Of a stretch of 64,000 nucleotides of DNA, positions 55,517 through 63,376 are shown piece by piece; the first letter of the stretch is position 1; every line of letters starts with the position of its first letter. Under the pieces are notes generated by a model. The model ran no database searches. It worked only from the letters and a program-made list of their open reading frames with translations, and had not been told where the DNA came from. The stretch comes from Thermotoga caldifontis AZM44c09 (GTDB lineage Bacteria; Thermotogota; Thermotogae; Thermotogales; DSM-5069), in NCBI RefSeq assembly GCF_000828655.1, contig NZ_AP014509.1, positions 868,001 to 932,000 on the forward strand. Direction: 5' to 3'. Made by a program: the position numbers and the translations under genes.

Positions 55517-56667
55517 AAGTGAAGGGTTTTCTGAGACCGGATGGAAAAGTCGGATTTCGAAACCACTTTCTCGTGATTCCAACGGTGATCTGCGCGACGA
55601 GAACCGCGGAGGAAATTGCGAGCAATTTTCCAAACGTGGTTTATCTTCACAACCAGCACGGCTGTAACCACATGAAAGACGATGAGAGGAAAGTGGTCAA
55701 CGTTTTGAAAGGAATGGCCCTGAACCCAAACGTGGCGGGTGTTCTGTTCGTGGGGCTGGGTTGTGAAACGGTCCCCACAAGGCAGATCTTTGAGTCGGTA
55801 CGTGAATCCGGTAAGCCTGCCGAGTGTTTGATCATACAAGAGGAAGGTGGCACACTCAGAACGATCGAGAAGGGCGTAAGGACGTTGCAGAAGATGATGG
55901 AAGAGTACGAGACCAAGCAGGTGGAAGTCGATCTTTCCGCAGTGACGGTTGCCATCGAATGTGGTGGGTCAGACACGACGTCCGGCATCGCTTCGAATCC
56001 GGTGGTCGGGTACGTGGCGGACAAGCTCGTTGATATGGGAGCGACCGTGGTGTTTTCAGAGACAACCGAGATCATCGGCGCCGAGCACATACTCGCCAGA
56101 CGCGCCGTCAACGAGGAAGTGGCGAAGAAGTTACTCGAACTGGTGAGCAGGTGTGAGAAGAATGCACTCGCAGGTGGTGAAGACATACGCGGTGTTAACC
56201 CAACGCCTGGGAACATTCGTGGTGGGTTGACAACGCTGGAAGAAAAATCTCTTGGAGCCATCTACAAAGCTGGTACGAGACCGATCAAAGGTGTACTCGA
56301 ATACGCTGAATCTATCCCTGCTGGTGGGTTGTATTTCATGGACAGTCCCGGCCACGACGTTGAATCTGTCACAGGCATGGTAGCTGGAGGGGCACAGATC
56401 GTGTTCTTCACAACGGGCCGTGGTACACCGACTGGCTGTCCGATCGCCCCGGTGATAAAGATCACTGCGAACGCGAGGACCTACAGTAAAATGAGTGACA
56501 ATATAGATGTGGACGTGAGCGAAGTGCTCGAAGGAAAGCTCACCATACAGCAGGCTGGGGAAAGATTGTTCGCGAAGTTGATCGAGGTGCTGAACGGCAA
56601 GCTCACAAAGAGCGAGATGCTTAAGCACCATGAGTTCGGAATTTACCTGACTCAACCGACTCTGTGA
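55513..56667 (+). CDS. UxaA-family dehydratase, large subunit
   Basis: Core domain of the altronate/galactarate dehydratase and sulfolactate sulfo-lyase superfamily, iron-dependent enzymes removing water or sulfite from 2-hydroxy acids. Landmarks: GFRNHFLVIPTVICA (about 13-27), NQHGCNHMKDD (about 47-57), GLGCETVP, ECGGSDTTSGIASNPVVG (about 154-171), FFTTGRGTPTGCPIAPVIK (about 299-317). Cysteines in these segments are likely iron ligands. 384 residues. Candidates for the substrate include tartrate, galactarate-type acids or sulfolactate; context with malic enzyme favours a C4 acid, but this is inference. Confidence 0.88.
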   Translation: MKVKGFLRPDGKVGFRNHFLVIPTVICATRTAEEIASNFPNVVYLHNQHGCNHMKDDERKVVNVLKGMALNPNVAGVLFVGLGCETVPTRQIFESVRESGKPAECLIIQEEGGTLRTIEKGVRTLQKMMEEYETKQVEVDLSAVTVAIECGGSDTTSGIASNPVVGYVADKLVDMGATVVFSETTEIIGAEHILARRAVNEEVAKKLLELVSRCEKNALAGGEDIRGVNPTPGNIRGGLTTLEEKSLGAIYKAGTRPIKGVLEYAESIPAGGLYFMDSPGHDVESVTGMVAGGAQIVFFTTGRGTPTGCPIAPVIKITANARTYSKMSDNIDVDVSEVLEGKLTIQQAGERLFAKLIEVLNGKLTKSEMLKHHEFGIYLTQPTL

Positions 56668-56704
56668 TGTGATCGGTCCGCGCGCACGAATGGGGTGTTA
56701 CAAG

Positions 56705-57952
56705 ATGAAAGTTTCTCTGAAGTACGGTGCAAAGCAGTTACAGATCGAGGTTCCAGACCATACGGAAATACTCTCACCAAGAAGCGAACTTCCCAAAGTT
56801 GAAGACCCTTCCGGTGAGATTCTTAGGGCCCTCGAAAATCCCATCGGCAGTCCCACCCTGAGCGAGATCGTTCGTCAGGTCAAGCCCAAAAGGATCGCGA
56901 TACTGGTCAGTGATCTCACCAGACCGAGTCCTTCGCACATCATAGTTCCGCCGATCCTCGAAGAGCTCAAAAGGTCGAGTATGAGGTCCGATCAGATAAG
57001 GATCGTTTTTGGCCTCGGCTTTCACAGGAAGATGAGCGAAGACGAGATGAGGAAAGCCGTTGGAAATGAAGTTTTTGAACAGTACGAATGCCTGAACCAT
57101 GACGTAAACGAGTGTAGCTACATAGGTGAAACGAGTCGGGGTACGCCTGTGGAAGTCTTCAAACCCGTGCTGGAATCTGATCTCATCATCGCGACGGGGA
57201 ACCTCGAACTGCACTGGTTCGTTGGTTACAGCGGCGGCTATAAGGCGCTCTTGCCGGGTGTGTGCAGCAAGAGGAGCATCGAGAAGAATCACTCACTCAT
57301 GTTGTTGGAAGATGCCGTGGCTGGAAACGTGAACAGTCCCGTGAGACTTGACATAGAAGAGGCTGGAGCCATGACGAACGTGAAATTCATCGTGAACGTC
57401 GTTCTGAACAGCAAGAAAGAGATCGTGAAAGCCGTGGCAGGACATCCGATAGCCGCTCACCGTGAAGGCGTCAAATACATAGACCAGATGTACAAGGTGC
57501 CCATCAGAAAGAAATACGACGTGGTGATCGCATCATGCGGTGGATTCCCGAAAGACATAAACCTTTACCAGGCACAAAAAGGGCTGGACAACGCGTCACA
57601 CGCGGTGAAAGAGCATGGAACCATCGTGTTGATCGCTGAGTGCAGGGAAGGTTTTGGTGAAAAAACTTTCGAAGAATGGATGAAGAAGGCCGCAAATCCT
57701 GATGAACCGTTGCAATGGATAAAAACGAACTTCGTGCTGGGTGGTCACAAAGCTGTTGGATTCTGCAAGGTTCTCAAAAAGGCCAGCATTTTCCTTTGCT
57801 CGAACATGGAAGAAGAGGTTGTGAAGGAAATATTCATGACACCTTTCAGTGACCCACAGCGAGCGATAGACGCAGCGATCGCGAGGTACGGAAGGTCTGC
57901 AGACGTTCTGCTCATGCCTTACGCGAACTCCACGTTACCCGTCATCGTATAA
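56705..57952 (+). CDS. LarA-family nickel-pincer racemase/epimerase
   Basis: LarA enzymes racemise 2-hydroxy acids using a covalent nickel-pincer cofactor. The catalytic residues match those of lactate racemase with a constant offset: His107 (GFHRKM), His170 (LELHWF), Lys180 (SGGYKALLPGV, cofactor attachment) and His196 (EKNHSL), plus SDLTRPSPSH (about 69-78). This argues for an active racemase. ATG 56705 (MKVSLKYG) behind GGGGTG; longer frame from 56669 is unsupported. 415 residues. Relatives act on lactate, malate and other acids. The cofactor-making genes larB, larC, larE are not in the window. Confidence 0.91.
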   Translation: MKVSLKYGAKQLQIEVPDHTEILSPRSELPKVEDPSGEILRALENPIGSPTLSEIVRQVKPKRIAILVSDLTRPSPSHIIVPPILEELKRSSMRSDQIRIVFGLGFHRKMSEDEMRKAVGNEVFEQYECLNHDVNECSYIGETSRGTPVEVFKPVLESDLIIATGNLELHWFVGYSGGYKALLPGVCSKRSIEKNHSLMLLEDAVAGNVNSPVRLDIEEAGAMTNVKFIVNVVLNSKKEIVKAVAGHPIAAHREGVKYIDQMYKVPIRKKYDVVIASCGGFPKDINLYQAQKGLDNASHAVKEHGTIVLIAECREGFGEKTFEEWMKKAANPDEPLQWIKTNFVLGGHKAVGFCKVLKKASIFLCSNMEEEVVKEIFMTPFSDPQRAIDAAIARYGRSADVLLMPYANSTLPVIV

Positions 57953-57955
57953 GCC

Positions 57956-59227
57956 TCACTTCGGCAGCGTGAGGACGAACTTGTTCAGTCTTCCTTCGCA
58001 CACGTAATGGACCTGGGCCCTGTGCAGATCGGCTATGGCTTTGACCACGGCCAGACCCAGGCCCAGTCCTTCGTTCTTCGCGTTGCTCGCTCTGAAAAAC
58101 TTGAGAAAGATTTTGTCACGGTCCTGTTCTGGAATGGGTTCACCGTAGTTGCACACTTCGATACGCACACGGTCCTTCTCTTCTTCAACGTGCAGTATCA
58201 CCGGTTTTTCAGGGTCGGAGTATTTGCACGCGTTGTCCAGCAGATTCGCCAGAGCGTGCACAAGAAGCGGGCCGACGCACCTGACCTTTATTTCTAGAAC
58301 TGGGTCGATGACGATCTCTTTGTTGTATCTGTGGATTACCTGATCTATGCTTTCCAGTATCAGACTGGACAGATCCTCTTCTTCGAAACTCTTAGTCGTC
58401 GTATGCTGTGCCCTCGCGATGAGAAGAAGTTGCGAGGTTATCTCAACCATTCTGTCGATGTTGCGCTTGACTTTTTCTATCTCAATCCTCACGGTATCTT
58501 GAAGGTCTTCTTTCAGGAGCACTTCGAGCACGCTCTTGGCACTGGCAAGTGGATTTCTCAGCTGGTGCGATATCGTCGTTGCGAAGTCTCTGAGCTCTTC
58601 CATGGTCCTGTCGAGTCGGTCTATGGCCTCGTTCAACTGAGTTTGCAGTATCTTGGCTTCTTCGCTTGTGGGTTCTATCTGAATTCTTTTCTGCGCACCT
58701 CGGGAAACGAGCTGCATCTGCTCGCCGATCATCTCGATCGGTCTTGTGAGCTTGCGGGTGAGCCTTCGACCGAAGAACAGCACGACAAAGATGAAAGGTA
58801 CCAAGATCGCTGTCAGGATCATCGAGAGTGAAGCCAGCAGTGTGAGATGGTCCTTCAGATTGCGAGTGACCACAACGTCGAAGTCTGCCGTGGTCAATTT
58901 CAAATAGCGATTGGAACGTACCGTGTGGAAACCATCGACCTTTGGTACTTCGAAGTCGTCCGGCAGGTTGTAACTCGCTATCGTTTTTCCTTCTTCTGTG
59001 ATGTAGAAGGCGTAGTTCTTTTTGCCGAATATCGCAACGGGTTGTCCTTCGGGTTTTTCGAGGAATCTCAGCAAATCGTTCGTGAAAACTAACATTTCCT
59101 GGTCAATTCTTTTCATCGTGAGGCTGTGGAACAAAAAGACGAGCACCGCGGACATGACGATCATGGAAACGACGAATATGGAAAGGTAATACTTCTCTAT
59201 GGCATGCCTCAGCGTTGGCACGCTCAC
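57956..59227 (-). CDS. Membrane sensor histidine kinase
   Basis: Two membrane helices (about 14-36 and 127-153) flank an extracytoplasmic sensor of about 90 residues, followed by HAMP (about 153-205), the phospho-acceptor domain with His221 in TISHQLRNPLAS, and the ATPase domain with LANLLDNACKYSD, and GLGLGLAVVKAI. 423 residues. Stop lies 3 bases from the larA stop on the other strand; it starts in a 4-base overlap with the response regulator gene. Confidence 0.95.
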   Translation of the reverse strand: MSVPTLRHAIEKYYLSIFVVSMIVMSAVLVFLFHSLTMKRIDQEMLVFTNDLLRFLEKPEGQPVAIFGKKNYAFYITEEGKTIASYNLPDDFEVPKVDGFHTVRSNRYLKLTTADFDVVVTRNLKDHLTLLASLSMILTAILVPFIFVVLFFGRRLTRKLTRPIEMIGEQMQLVSRGAQKRIQIEPTSEEAKILQTQLNEAIDRLDRTMEELRDFATTISHQLRNPLASAKSVLEVLLKEDLQDTVRIEIEKVKRNIDRMVEITSQLLLIARAQHTTTKSFEEEDLSSLILESIDQVIHRYNKEIVIDPVLEIKVRCVGPLLVHALANLLDNACKYSDPEKPVILHVEEEKDRVRIEVCNYGEPIPEQDRDKIFLKFFRASNAKNEGLGLGLAVVKAIADLHRAQVHYVCEGRLNKFVLTLPK

Positions 59228-59898
59228 GCCTCCACCTTGAGCCTGTAACCGATGCCTGGAACAGTTTCGAGGTATCTGTCATATCCGAAGGGCTTCAGCT
59301 TACTCCTCAAATAGAGCACGTAAACGTCGACGACGTTGCTCCTGGTTTCCTTTTCGTTACCCCAGACGCGTTCGAGGATCTCCTCCCGACTGAAAACGAT
59401 GTTGGGATCGCGCATGAAAAGTTCCAGAAGGTCGAACTCTCTCCTGCTCAACTTCAGCTCTACACCTTTGATCGCGACTTTTCGAGTTTTCGAGTTCAGT
59501 TCCATCTCTTTGAACTTCAGAACTTCGCCCCTGAGAAGATGACTCCGTCTGATCAAGCTCTGAACGCGCGCGAGCAACTCCCTGAAATCGAACGGCTTGG
59601 TCAGATAGTCGTCGGCACCGTTTCTCAAACCTGTTATCTTGTCGTCCACCGAATCGAGTGCGGTCAGCATCAGCACGGGAGTGTGGATGTTGCTGTCTCT
59701 CAACGTTCTCACGAACTCGAAACCATCCACGCCAGGCAGCAGCACATCGAGAACGATGCAATCGTAACTCTCAGTCAACGCCATGTCGAGCCCCGTATCG
59801 CCATCGAACGCCAGTTCAACGGAATAACCTTCTTTTTCGAGCCCTCTTCTTATGGAATTCGCCAGATCTTCGTTGTCCTCAACGATGAGAATCTTCAC
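59224..59898 (-). CDS. OmpR-family response regulator
   Basis: Receiver domain with Asp51 in CIVLDVLLPG and Lys in YLTKPFDF (about 101), followed by a winged-helix DNA-binding domain (KLSRREFDLLELFMRDPNIVFSREEIL in part, YLRSKL). 224 residues. Cognate regulator of the histidine kinase encoded downstream. The target genes and stimulus cannot be inferred; it lies next to both the larA locus and the thiamine importer but is convergent with one and divergent from the other. Confidence 0.96.
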   Translation of the reverse strand: MKILIVEDNEDLANSIRRGLEKEGYSVELAFDGDTGLDMALTESYDCIVLDVLLPGVDGFEFVRTLRDSNIHTPVLMLTALDSVDDKITGLRNGADDYLTKPFDFRELLARVQSLIRRSHLLRGEVLKFKEMELNSKTRKVAIKGVELKLSRREFDLLELFMRDPNIVFSREEILERVWGNEKETRSNVVDVYVLYLRSKLKPFGYDRYLETVPGIGYRLKVEA

Positions 59899-59911
59899 TA
59901 ACTTCCCCCCG

Positions 59912-60424
59912 TTATTGTTGCCTTTTCAGCATCTCCTGCAGGACTTTCTTGAAAACTTCTTTTGTCGGCTCAATTTTCAAAATTGCCGGGGTCTTCATGC
60001 TCACTGTGGCGAGGTTTCTGTTGTTTCCGACTACCCAGCTGTCCGTCTGATAAACACCGAACAGCACGTTTTTTCCTATGGACATGACGGCAAGCGATAT
60101 CGCTTCCCTCAAGCCCACTGCGTAGGCGAAGAATCTGGTCTCGAGTGGTTTTTTCCAGAGTATTTTCGCTTCTTCTACTGAGATTCCATATTCGTGATTG
60201 AATGTGAGAACGACCCAGACGATCCTCTTGTCCACCTGGGCTAAGTAAGCCGCGACGACGTCTTTCTCGTTCGTCAAGTTGATCGCATCGAGGATGGTGA
60301 GTTTCAACTGCGAGAAGTTCACCGTTTCGTACAGTTGTGAGTTGAGTACCACCTTCTCCAAAAGGTTTTCACCGAAAATGAAGATCGAAAGCAACAGCGG
60401 GCAGATCAAAAGGATTCTCCTCAT
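59912..60424 (-). CDS. Small secreted protein of unknown function
   Basis: Signal peptide MRRILLICPLLLSIFIFGEN, then about 150 extracytoplasmic residues, mixed alpha/beta, no cysteines after the signal, no recognised family. Fourteen bases upstream of the response regulator on the same strand, so it is the first gene of the two-component operon. It could be an accessory input protein for the sensor kinase; this is conjecture from position. Confidence 0.6.
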   Translation of the reverse strand: MRRILLICPLLLSIFIFGENLLEKVVLNSQLYETVNFSQLKLTILDAINLTNEKDVVAAYLAQVDKRIVWVVLTFNHEYGISVEEAKILWKKPLETRFFAYAVGLREAISLAVMSIGKNVLFGVYQTDSWVVGNNRNLATVSMKTPAILKIEPTKEVFKKVLQEMLKRQQ

Positions 60425-60515
60425 TCCATCACCAAAACATCTTATCAGCTCGTGGATTAGAAAACCATTAGAACGATCCTCGATCCTATTCTACCCCATA
60501 TGGTTAGCTGTGGTG

Positions 60516-60521
60516 TATAAT
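60516..60521 (+). promoter_or_regulatory. -10 element of the thiamine importer operon
   Basis: TATAAT preceded by GTG, about 25 bases before the riboswitch 5' helix. No convincing -35 is visible. Confidence 0.55.
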
Positions 60522-60545
60522 AAAAGAGGAACCGAAAAGTGAATA

Positions 60546-60645
60546 GTTTCACCTGGGGAGCTCCTAATCCGGGGCTGAGAGGAGGACGGAAGTCCTCGAC
60601 CCATTGAACCTGATCCGGGTAATGCCGGCGCAGGGAGAGTGAAAT
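60546..60645 (+). promoter_or_regulatory. TPP riboswitch (THI element)
   Basis: All core elements are present: GGGGAGC, GGGGCTGAGAGGAG, ACCCATTGAACCTGATCCGGGTAATGCC in pieces between 60555 and 60630, closed by helix P1 (TTTCAC 60547-60552 with GTGAAA 60639-60644). A strong terminator follows directly, so binding of TPP should stop transcription of the importer. Confidence 0.97.
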
Positions 60646-60650
60646 ATCTC

Positions 60651-60675
60651 AACCCGTCGGCGACGGGTTTTTGTT
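60651..60675 (+). terminator. Riboswitch expression-platform terminator
   Basis: AACCCGTC-GGC-GACGGGTT followed by TTTTGTTTT. It lies between the riboswitch and the first gene and is the likely off-switch. Confidence 0.9.
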
Positions 60676-60690
60676 TTGGGAGGTGTTGCC

Positions 60691-60975
60691 ATGATGACAT
60701 GTTCGATCAGGTTTTTACCGTTGAAGGCTCAGAGCAAGGACGAGATCTACAAACTCGTGGACGAAGCGATCAACGTCATTGCCAGCAGCGGTTTGAAGTA
60801 TCTCGTGGGACCTTCAGAAACGACGGTGGAAGGAGAATTTTCCCAGCTCCTCAACCTCATCGAAGAGATCCACAGGAAGATGACGCCGCTGTGTGAACGG
60901 TACGTTCTCGAAGTTGTCTTCGATTGTGCAAGGAACGGTGTGAGCATCGATGAAAAGATCCAGAAGTATCGTTGA
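60691..60975 (+). CDS. Thiamine-binding YkoF/MTH1187-type protein
   Basis: Small (94 residues) ferredoxin-like fold protein of the DUF77 family: SIRFLPLKAQSKDEIYKLVDEAI, SGLKYLVGPSETTVEGEF (in part). Homologues bind thiamine or hydroxymethylpyrimidine and are common partners of TPP-regulated importers. ATG 60691 behind GGGAGGTG. Overlaps the permease gene by 26 bases. Confidence 0.85.
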   Translation: MMTCSIRFLPLKAQSKDEIYKLVDEAINVIASSGLKYLVGPSETTVEGEFSQLLNLIEEIHRKMTPLCERYVLEVVFDCARNGVSIDEKIQKYR

Positions 60976-61699
60976 GATCGTTTCTGTGGCCATCGTCGTG
61001 CTGCTGTGGCAGTTCGTTCCCGTGCCCACGTACCTTTTGCCGAAACCGTCGCAGATCCTGACCGAACTCATCAGAGGTAAGGATATCATCCTGAGGCACA
61101 CCTTCGTCACGCTTTATGAAGCAATACTTGGTTATGCACTCGCGCTGGTTCTGGGTGTTGCGATCGCATCGGTCATGTTCCTTCTCAGGAACGTTGCCAG
61201 GGCCCTTCTTCCCATCATCGTGTTCACCCAGACTATTCCCATCACGGTCGTTGCACCGATCGTAGCCATCTGGTTCGGCTTCGGAATCGGTACGAAAATC
61301 GGAACGGTGGCGTTCCTGTGCTTCTTCCCCATCGTGATGAACACCTACGAGGGCTTCAAAACTGTGGACAGAGAGAAACTGGAGTTTCTCAAAGCGCACG
61401 GTGCGAAATGGCATCACAAACTCAGATACCTCTATCTGCCCCACACGGTGCCTTACACGCTCGCGGGTATGAAGGTCGCCATCACTTACTCTCTGACCGC
61501 CGCGGTCATCGCCGAGTGGATGGGGGCTCAGGCCGGGCTCGGCATCTACATCATAAGGGCGCTGAATTCGTTCAGAGTGGATAGAGTCTTCACCGCGGTC
61601 TTCATCATCGTCATGTTCACACTCGCGCTTTTCTACACGCTTCAGTTCCTTCAAAGAAAACTCTTCCCGTGGGCTACAAGGCTTGAGGGAGGTGGTTGA
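60950..61699 (+). CDS. Thiamine-precursor ABC importer permease
   Basis: Six-helix permease of the BPD_transp_1 family used by nitrate/taurine/HMP-type importers. The ATPase-contact EAA loop reads KAHGAKWHHKLRYLYLPHTVPY (about 145-166 in part). 249 residues. Second gene under TPP control. Confidence 0.9.
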   Translation: MKRSRSIVEIVSVAIVVLLWQFVPVPTYLLPKPSQILTELIRGKDIILRHTFVTLYEAILGYALALVLGVAIASVMFLLRNVARALLPIIVFTQTIPITVVAPIVAIWFGFGIGTKIGTVAFLCFFPIVMNTYEGFKTVDREKLEFLKAHGAKWHHKLRYLYLPHTVPYTLAGMKVAITYSLTAAVIAEWMGAQAGLGIYIIRALNSFRVDRVFTAVFIIVMFTLALFYTLQFLQRKLFPWATRLEGGG

Positions 61700-61700
61700 A

Positions 61701-62642
61701 GTGAGAAAGTTCTGGCTTGCTCTCATCCTGTTCTGCACACTCGCCTTTGCTCAGCAGGTCGTTGTCGTGCTGGACTGGTATCCCAACACTAACCACACGG
61801 GTCTCTACGTGGCGCTCGAGAAAGGCTTCTTTGCGGAGGAAGGATTGAGCGTGTCCATAGTTGAACCGGCGAAGATGAGCGCCGAACAGATGGTGGCGAG
61901 CGGCAACGCACACTTCGGTGTGAGCTTTCAGGAGTTCGTCACCTACGCCCGCGCCGAGGGCCTTCCTGTGGTCTCCATCGCCGCGGTGATCCAGCACAAC
62001 ACGAGTGGATTCACCTGGCTCAAAGCTTCAGGCATCTCCTCACCAAAAGATTGGGAAGGAAAGACGTACGGTGCGTGGGGTACGGAGATCGAGGAAGCCA
62101 TGCTGAGAACGATCGCCAGAAAGTACGGTGTCGACTGGTCGAAGATCAAGATGCAGACTGTTGGACAGCTCGACTTCGTGACGGGTTTGAGGCAGAGAGT
62201 CTTCGACTTTCAGTGGGTCTTCTATGGCTGGGAAGTGATAGCAGCGAAACTCGCGGGACTGGATGTGGAATTTTTAGCCTTGAAAGACATAGACGAAGTT
62301 TTCGATTACTACACGCCCGTCCTCATCACCAGCGAGAAGTTGATCCAGCAATCGCCCGAGCTGGTGAGAAAGTTTTTGAGAGCGGTGAGCAGGGGTTACG
62401 CTTACGCGAAAAACAACCCTGAAGAGTCCGCAAGGATACTGCTCAAGTACGCACCGGAGCTGGATGAGAAACTGGTCATCGAGTCTCAGAAATATCTGTC
62501 TACGAAGTACTGGGAAGATTCACCGAAGTGGGGCTGGCAGGATGAAAAAGTGTGGAGGAGGTTCTACGAGTGGATGAGAGAAAACAACCTGGTGCCAGAG
62601 ATTCAGATAGAAAAAGCGTTCACGAACGAATTTTTGCCCTGA
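61701..62642 (+). CDS. ThiY/NMT1-type substrate-binding protein
   Basis: Binding protein of the THI5/NMT1 family that carries pyrimidine precursors of thiamine. Signal peptide MRKFWLALILFCTLAFAQ; then VVVLDWYPNTNHTGLYVALEKGFF (in part), the family's conserved start of the mature protein, and GASG-like loop AWGTEIEEAML. GTG 61701 behind GGGAGGTGG. 313 residues. The WYPNTNHTG motif is typical of HMP/formylaminopyrimidine binders, which supports a thiamine-precursor role. Confidence 0.92.
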   Translation: MRKFWLALILFCTLAFAQQVVVVLDWYPNTNHTGLYVALEKGFFAEEGLSVSIVEPAKMSAEQMVASGNAHFGVSFQEFVTYARAEGLPVVSIAAVIQHNTSGFTWLKASGISSPKDWEGKTYGAWGTEIEEAMLRTIARKYGVDWSKIKMQTVGQLDFVTGLRQRVFDFQWVFYGWEVIAAKLAGLDVEFLALKDIDEVFDYYTPVLITSEKLIQQSPELVRKFLRAVSRGYAYAKNNPEESARILLKYAPELDEKLVIESQKYLSTKYWEDSPKWGWQDEKVWRRFYEWMRENNLVPEIQIEKAFTNEFLP

Positions 62643-63376
62643 AGGTGAAAGATCTCAGAGTATCGTACGATGAACTTCTGGTCATAGACGGTGTGGATCT
62701 GCAGGTCGAGTACGGCGAGACTGTGGCCGTGCTCGGCCCTTCTGGATGCGGTAAAACTACCTTGCTGAAGGCCCTTTTGAATCTCGTACCCTACAGTGGT
62801 GAAGTGGTTCTGAACGTCGACAAGGTTGGTTACATGCCCCAGCGCGACACGCTGTTCGAATGGATGAACTGCCTCGACAACGTTGCCCTGCCACTTTTTC
62901 TGAACGGTACGAACAGGCAGCAGGCCAGAAGAATGGCGATGGAATATTTGAAAAAAGTCCAGCTCGAGGAGTGGGCCCTGAGATCGGTTCACGAGCTTTC
63001 AGGTGGTATGAGGCAAAGAGTTTCACTCGCGCGCGCACTGGTCACGGGGGCGAAGTTCTTGCTGATGGATGAACCTTTCAGCTCCGTCGACGCCCAGACG
63101 CGGAGAAGTCTGCAGCTGCTTTTTTCCGACCTGGTGGTTAGAGAGGGTATCACCGTGCTGCTGGTGACGCACAGCGTGGAAGAAGCCGTCTTTCTCGCAG
63201 ACAGAGTCGTGTTGCTCTCTCAAAGGCCCGCGAAGGTAAGGAAGATCTTCAATGTGGAACTGAAAAAACCGAGGACCATAGAGGTCCTCGCCGATCCTTT
63301 CTATCAGGAGTTGGTTTCACGCATCTACCAGGAGATTTTCTCAAGCCCGGTTCGATCTTCCCAAAAACAGCTCTAA
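62639..63376 (+). CDS. Thiamine-precursor ABC importer ATPase
   Basis: ABC ATPase with Walker A GPSGCGKTT, signature LSGGMRQRVSLARAL, Walker B FLLMDEPFSSVD and H-loop VTHSVEEAV, so active. The start is unsure: the usual N-terminus KVKDLRVSYDE lies right at 62639, where a CTG overlaps the stop of the preceding gene (CTGA); a GTG at 62645 is the nearest standard codon and an upstream GTG at 62552 lies deep inside the binding-protein gene. Last gene of the TPP-controlled unit. Confidence 0.9.
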   Translation: MKVKDLRVSYDELLVIDGVDLQVEYGETVAVLGPSGCGKTTLLKALLNLVPYSGEVVLNVDKVGYMPQRDTLFEWMNCLDNVALPLFLNGTNRQQARRMAMEYLKKVQLEEWALRSVHELSGGMRQRVSLARALVTGAKFLLMDEPFSSVDAQTRRSLQLLFSDLVVREGITVLLVTHSVEEAVFLADRVVLLSQRPAKVRKIFNVELKKPRTIEVLADPFYQELVSRIYQEIFSSPVRSSQKQL

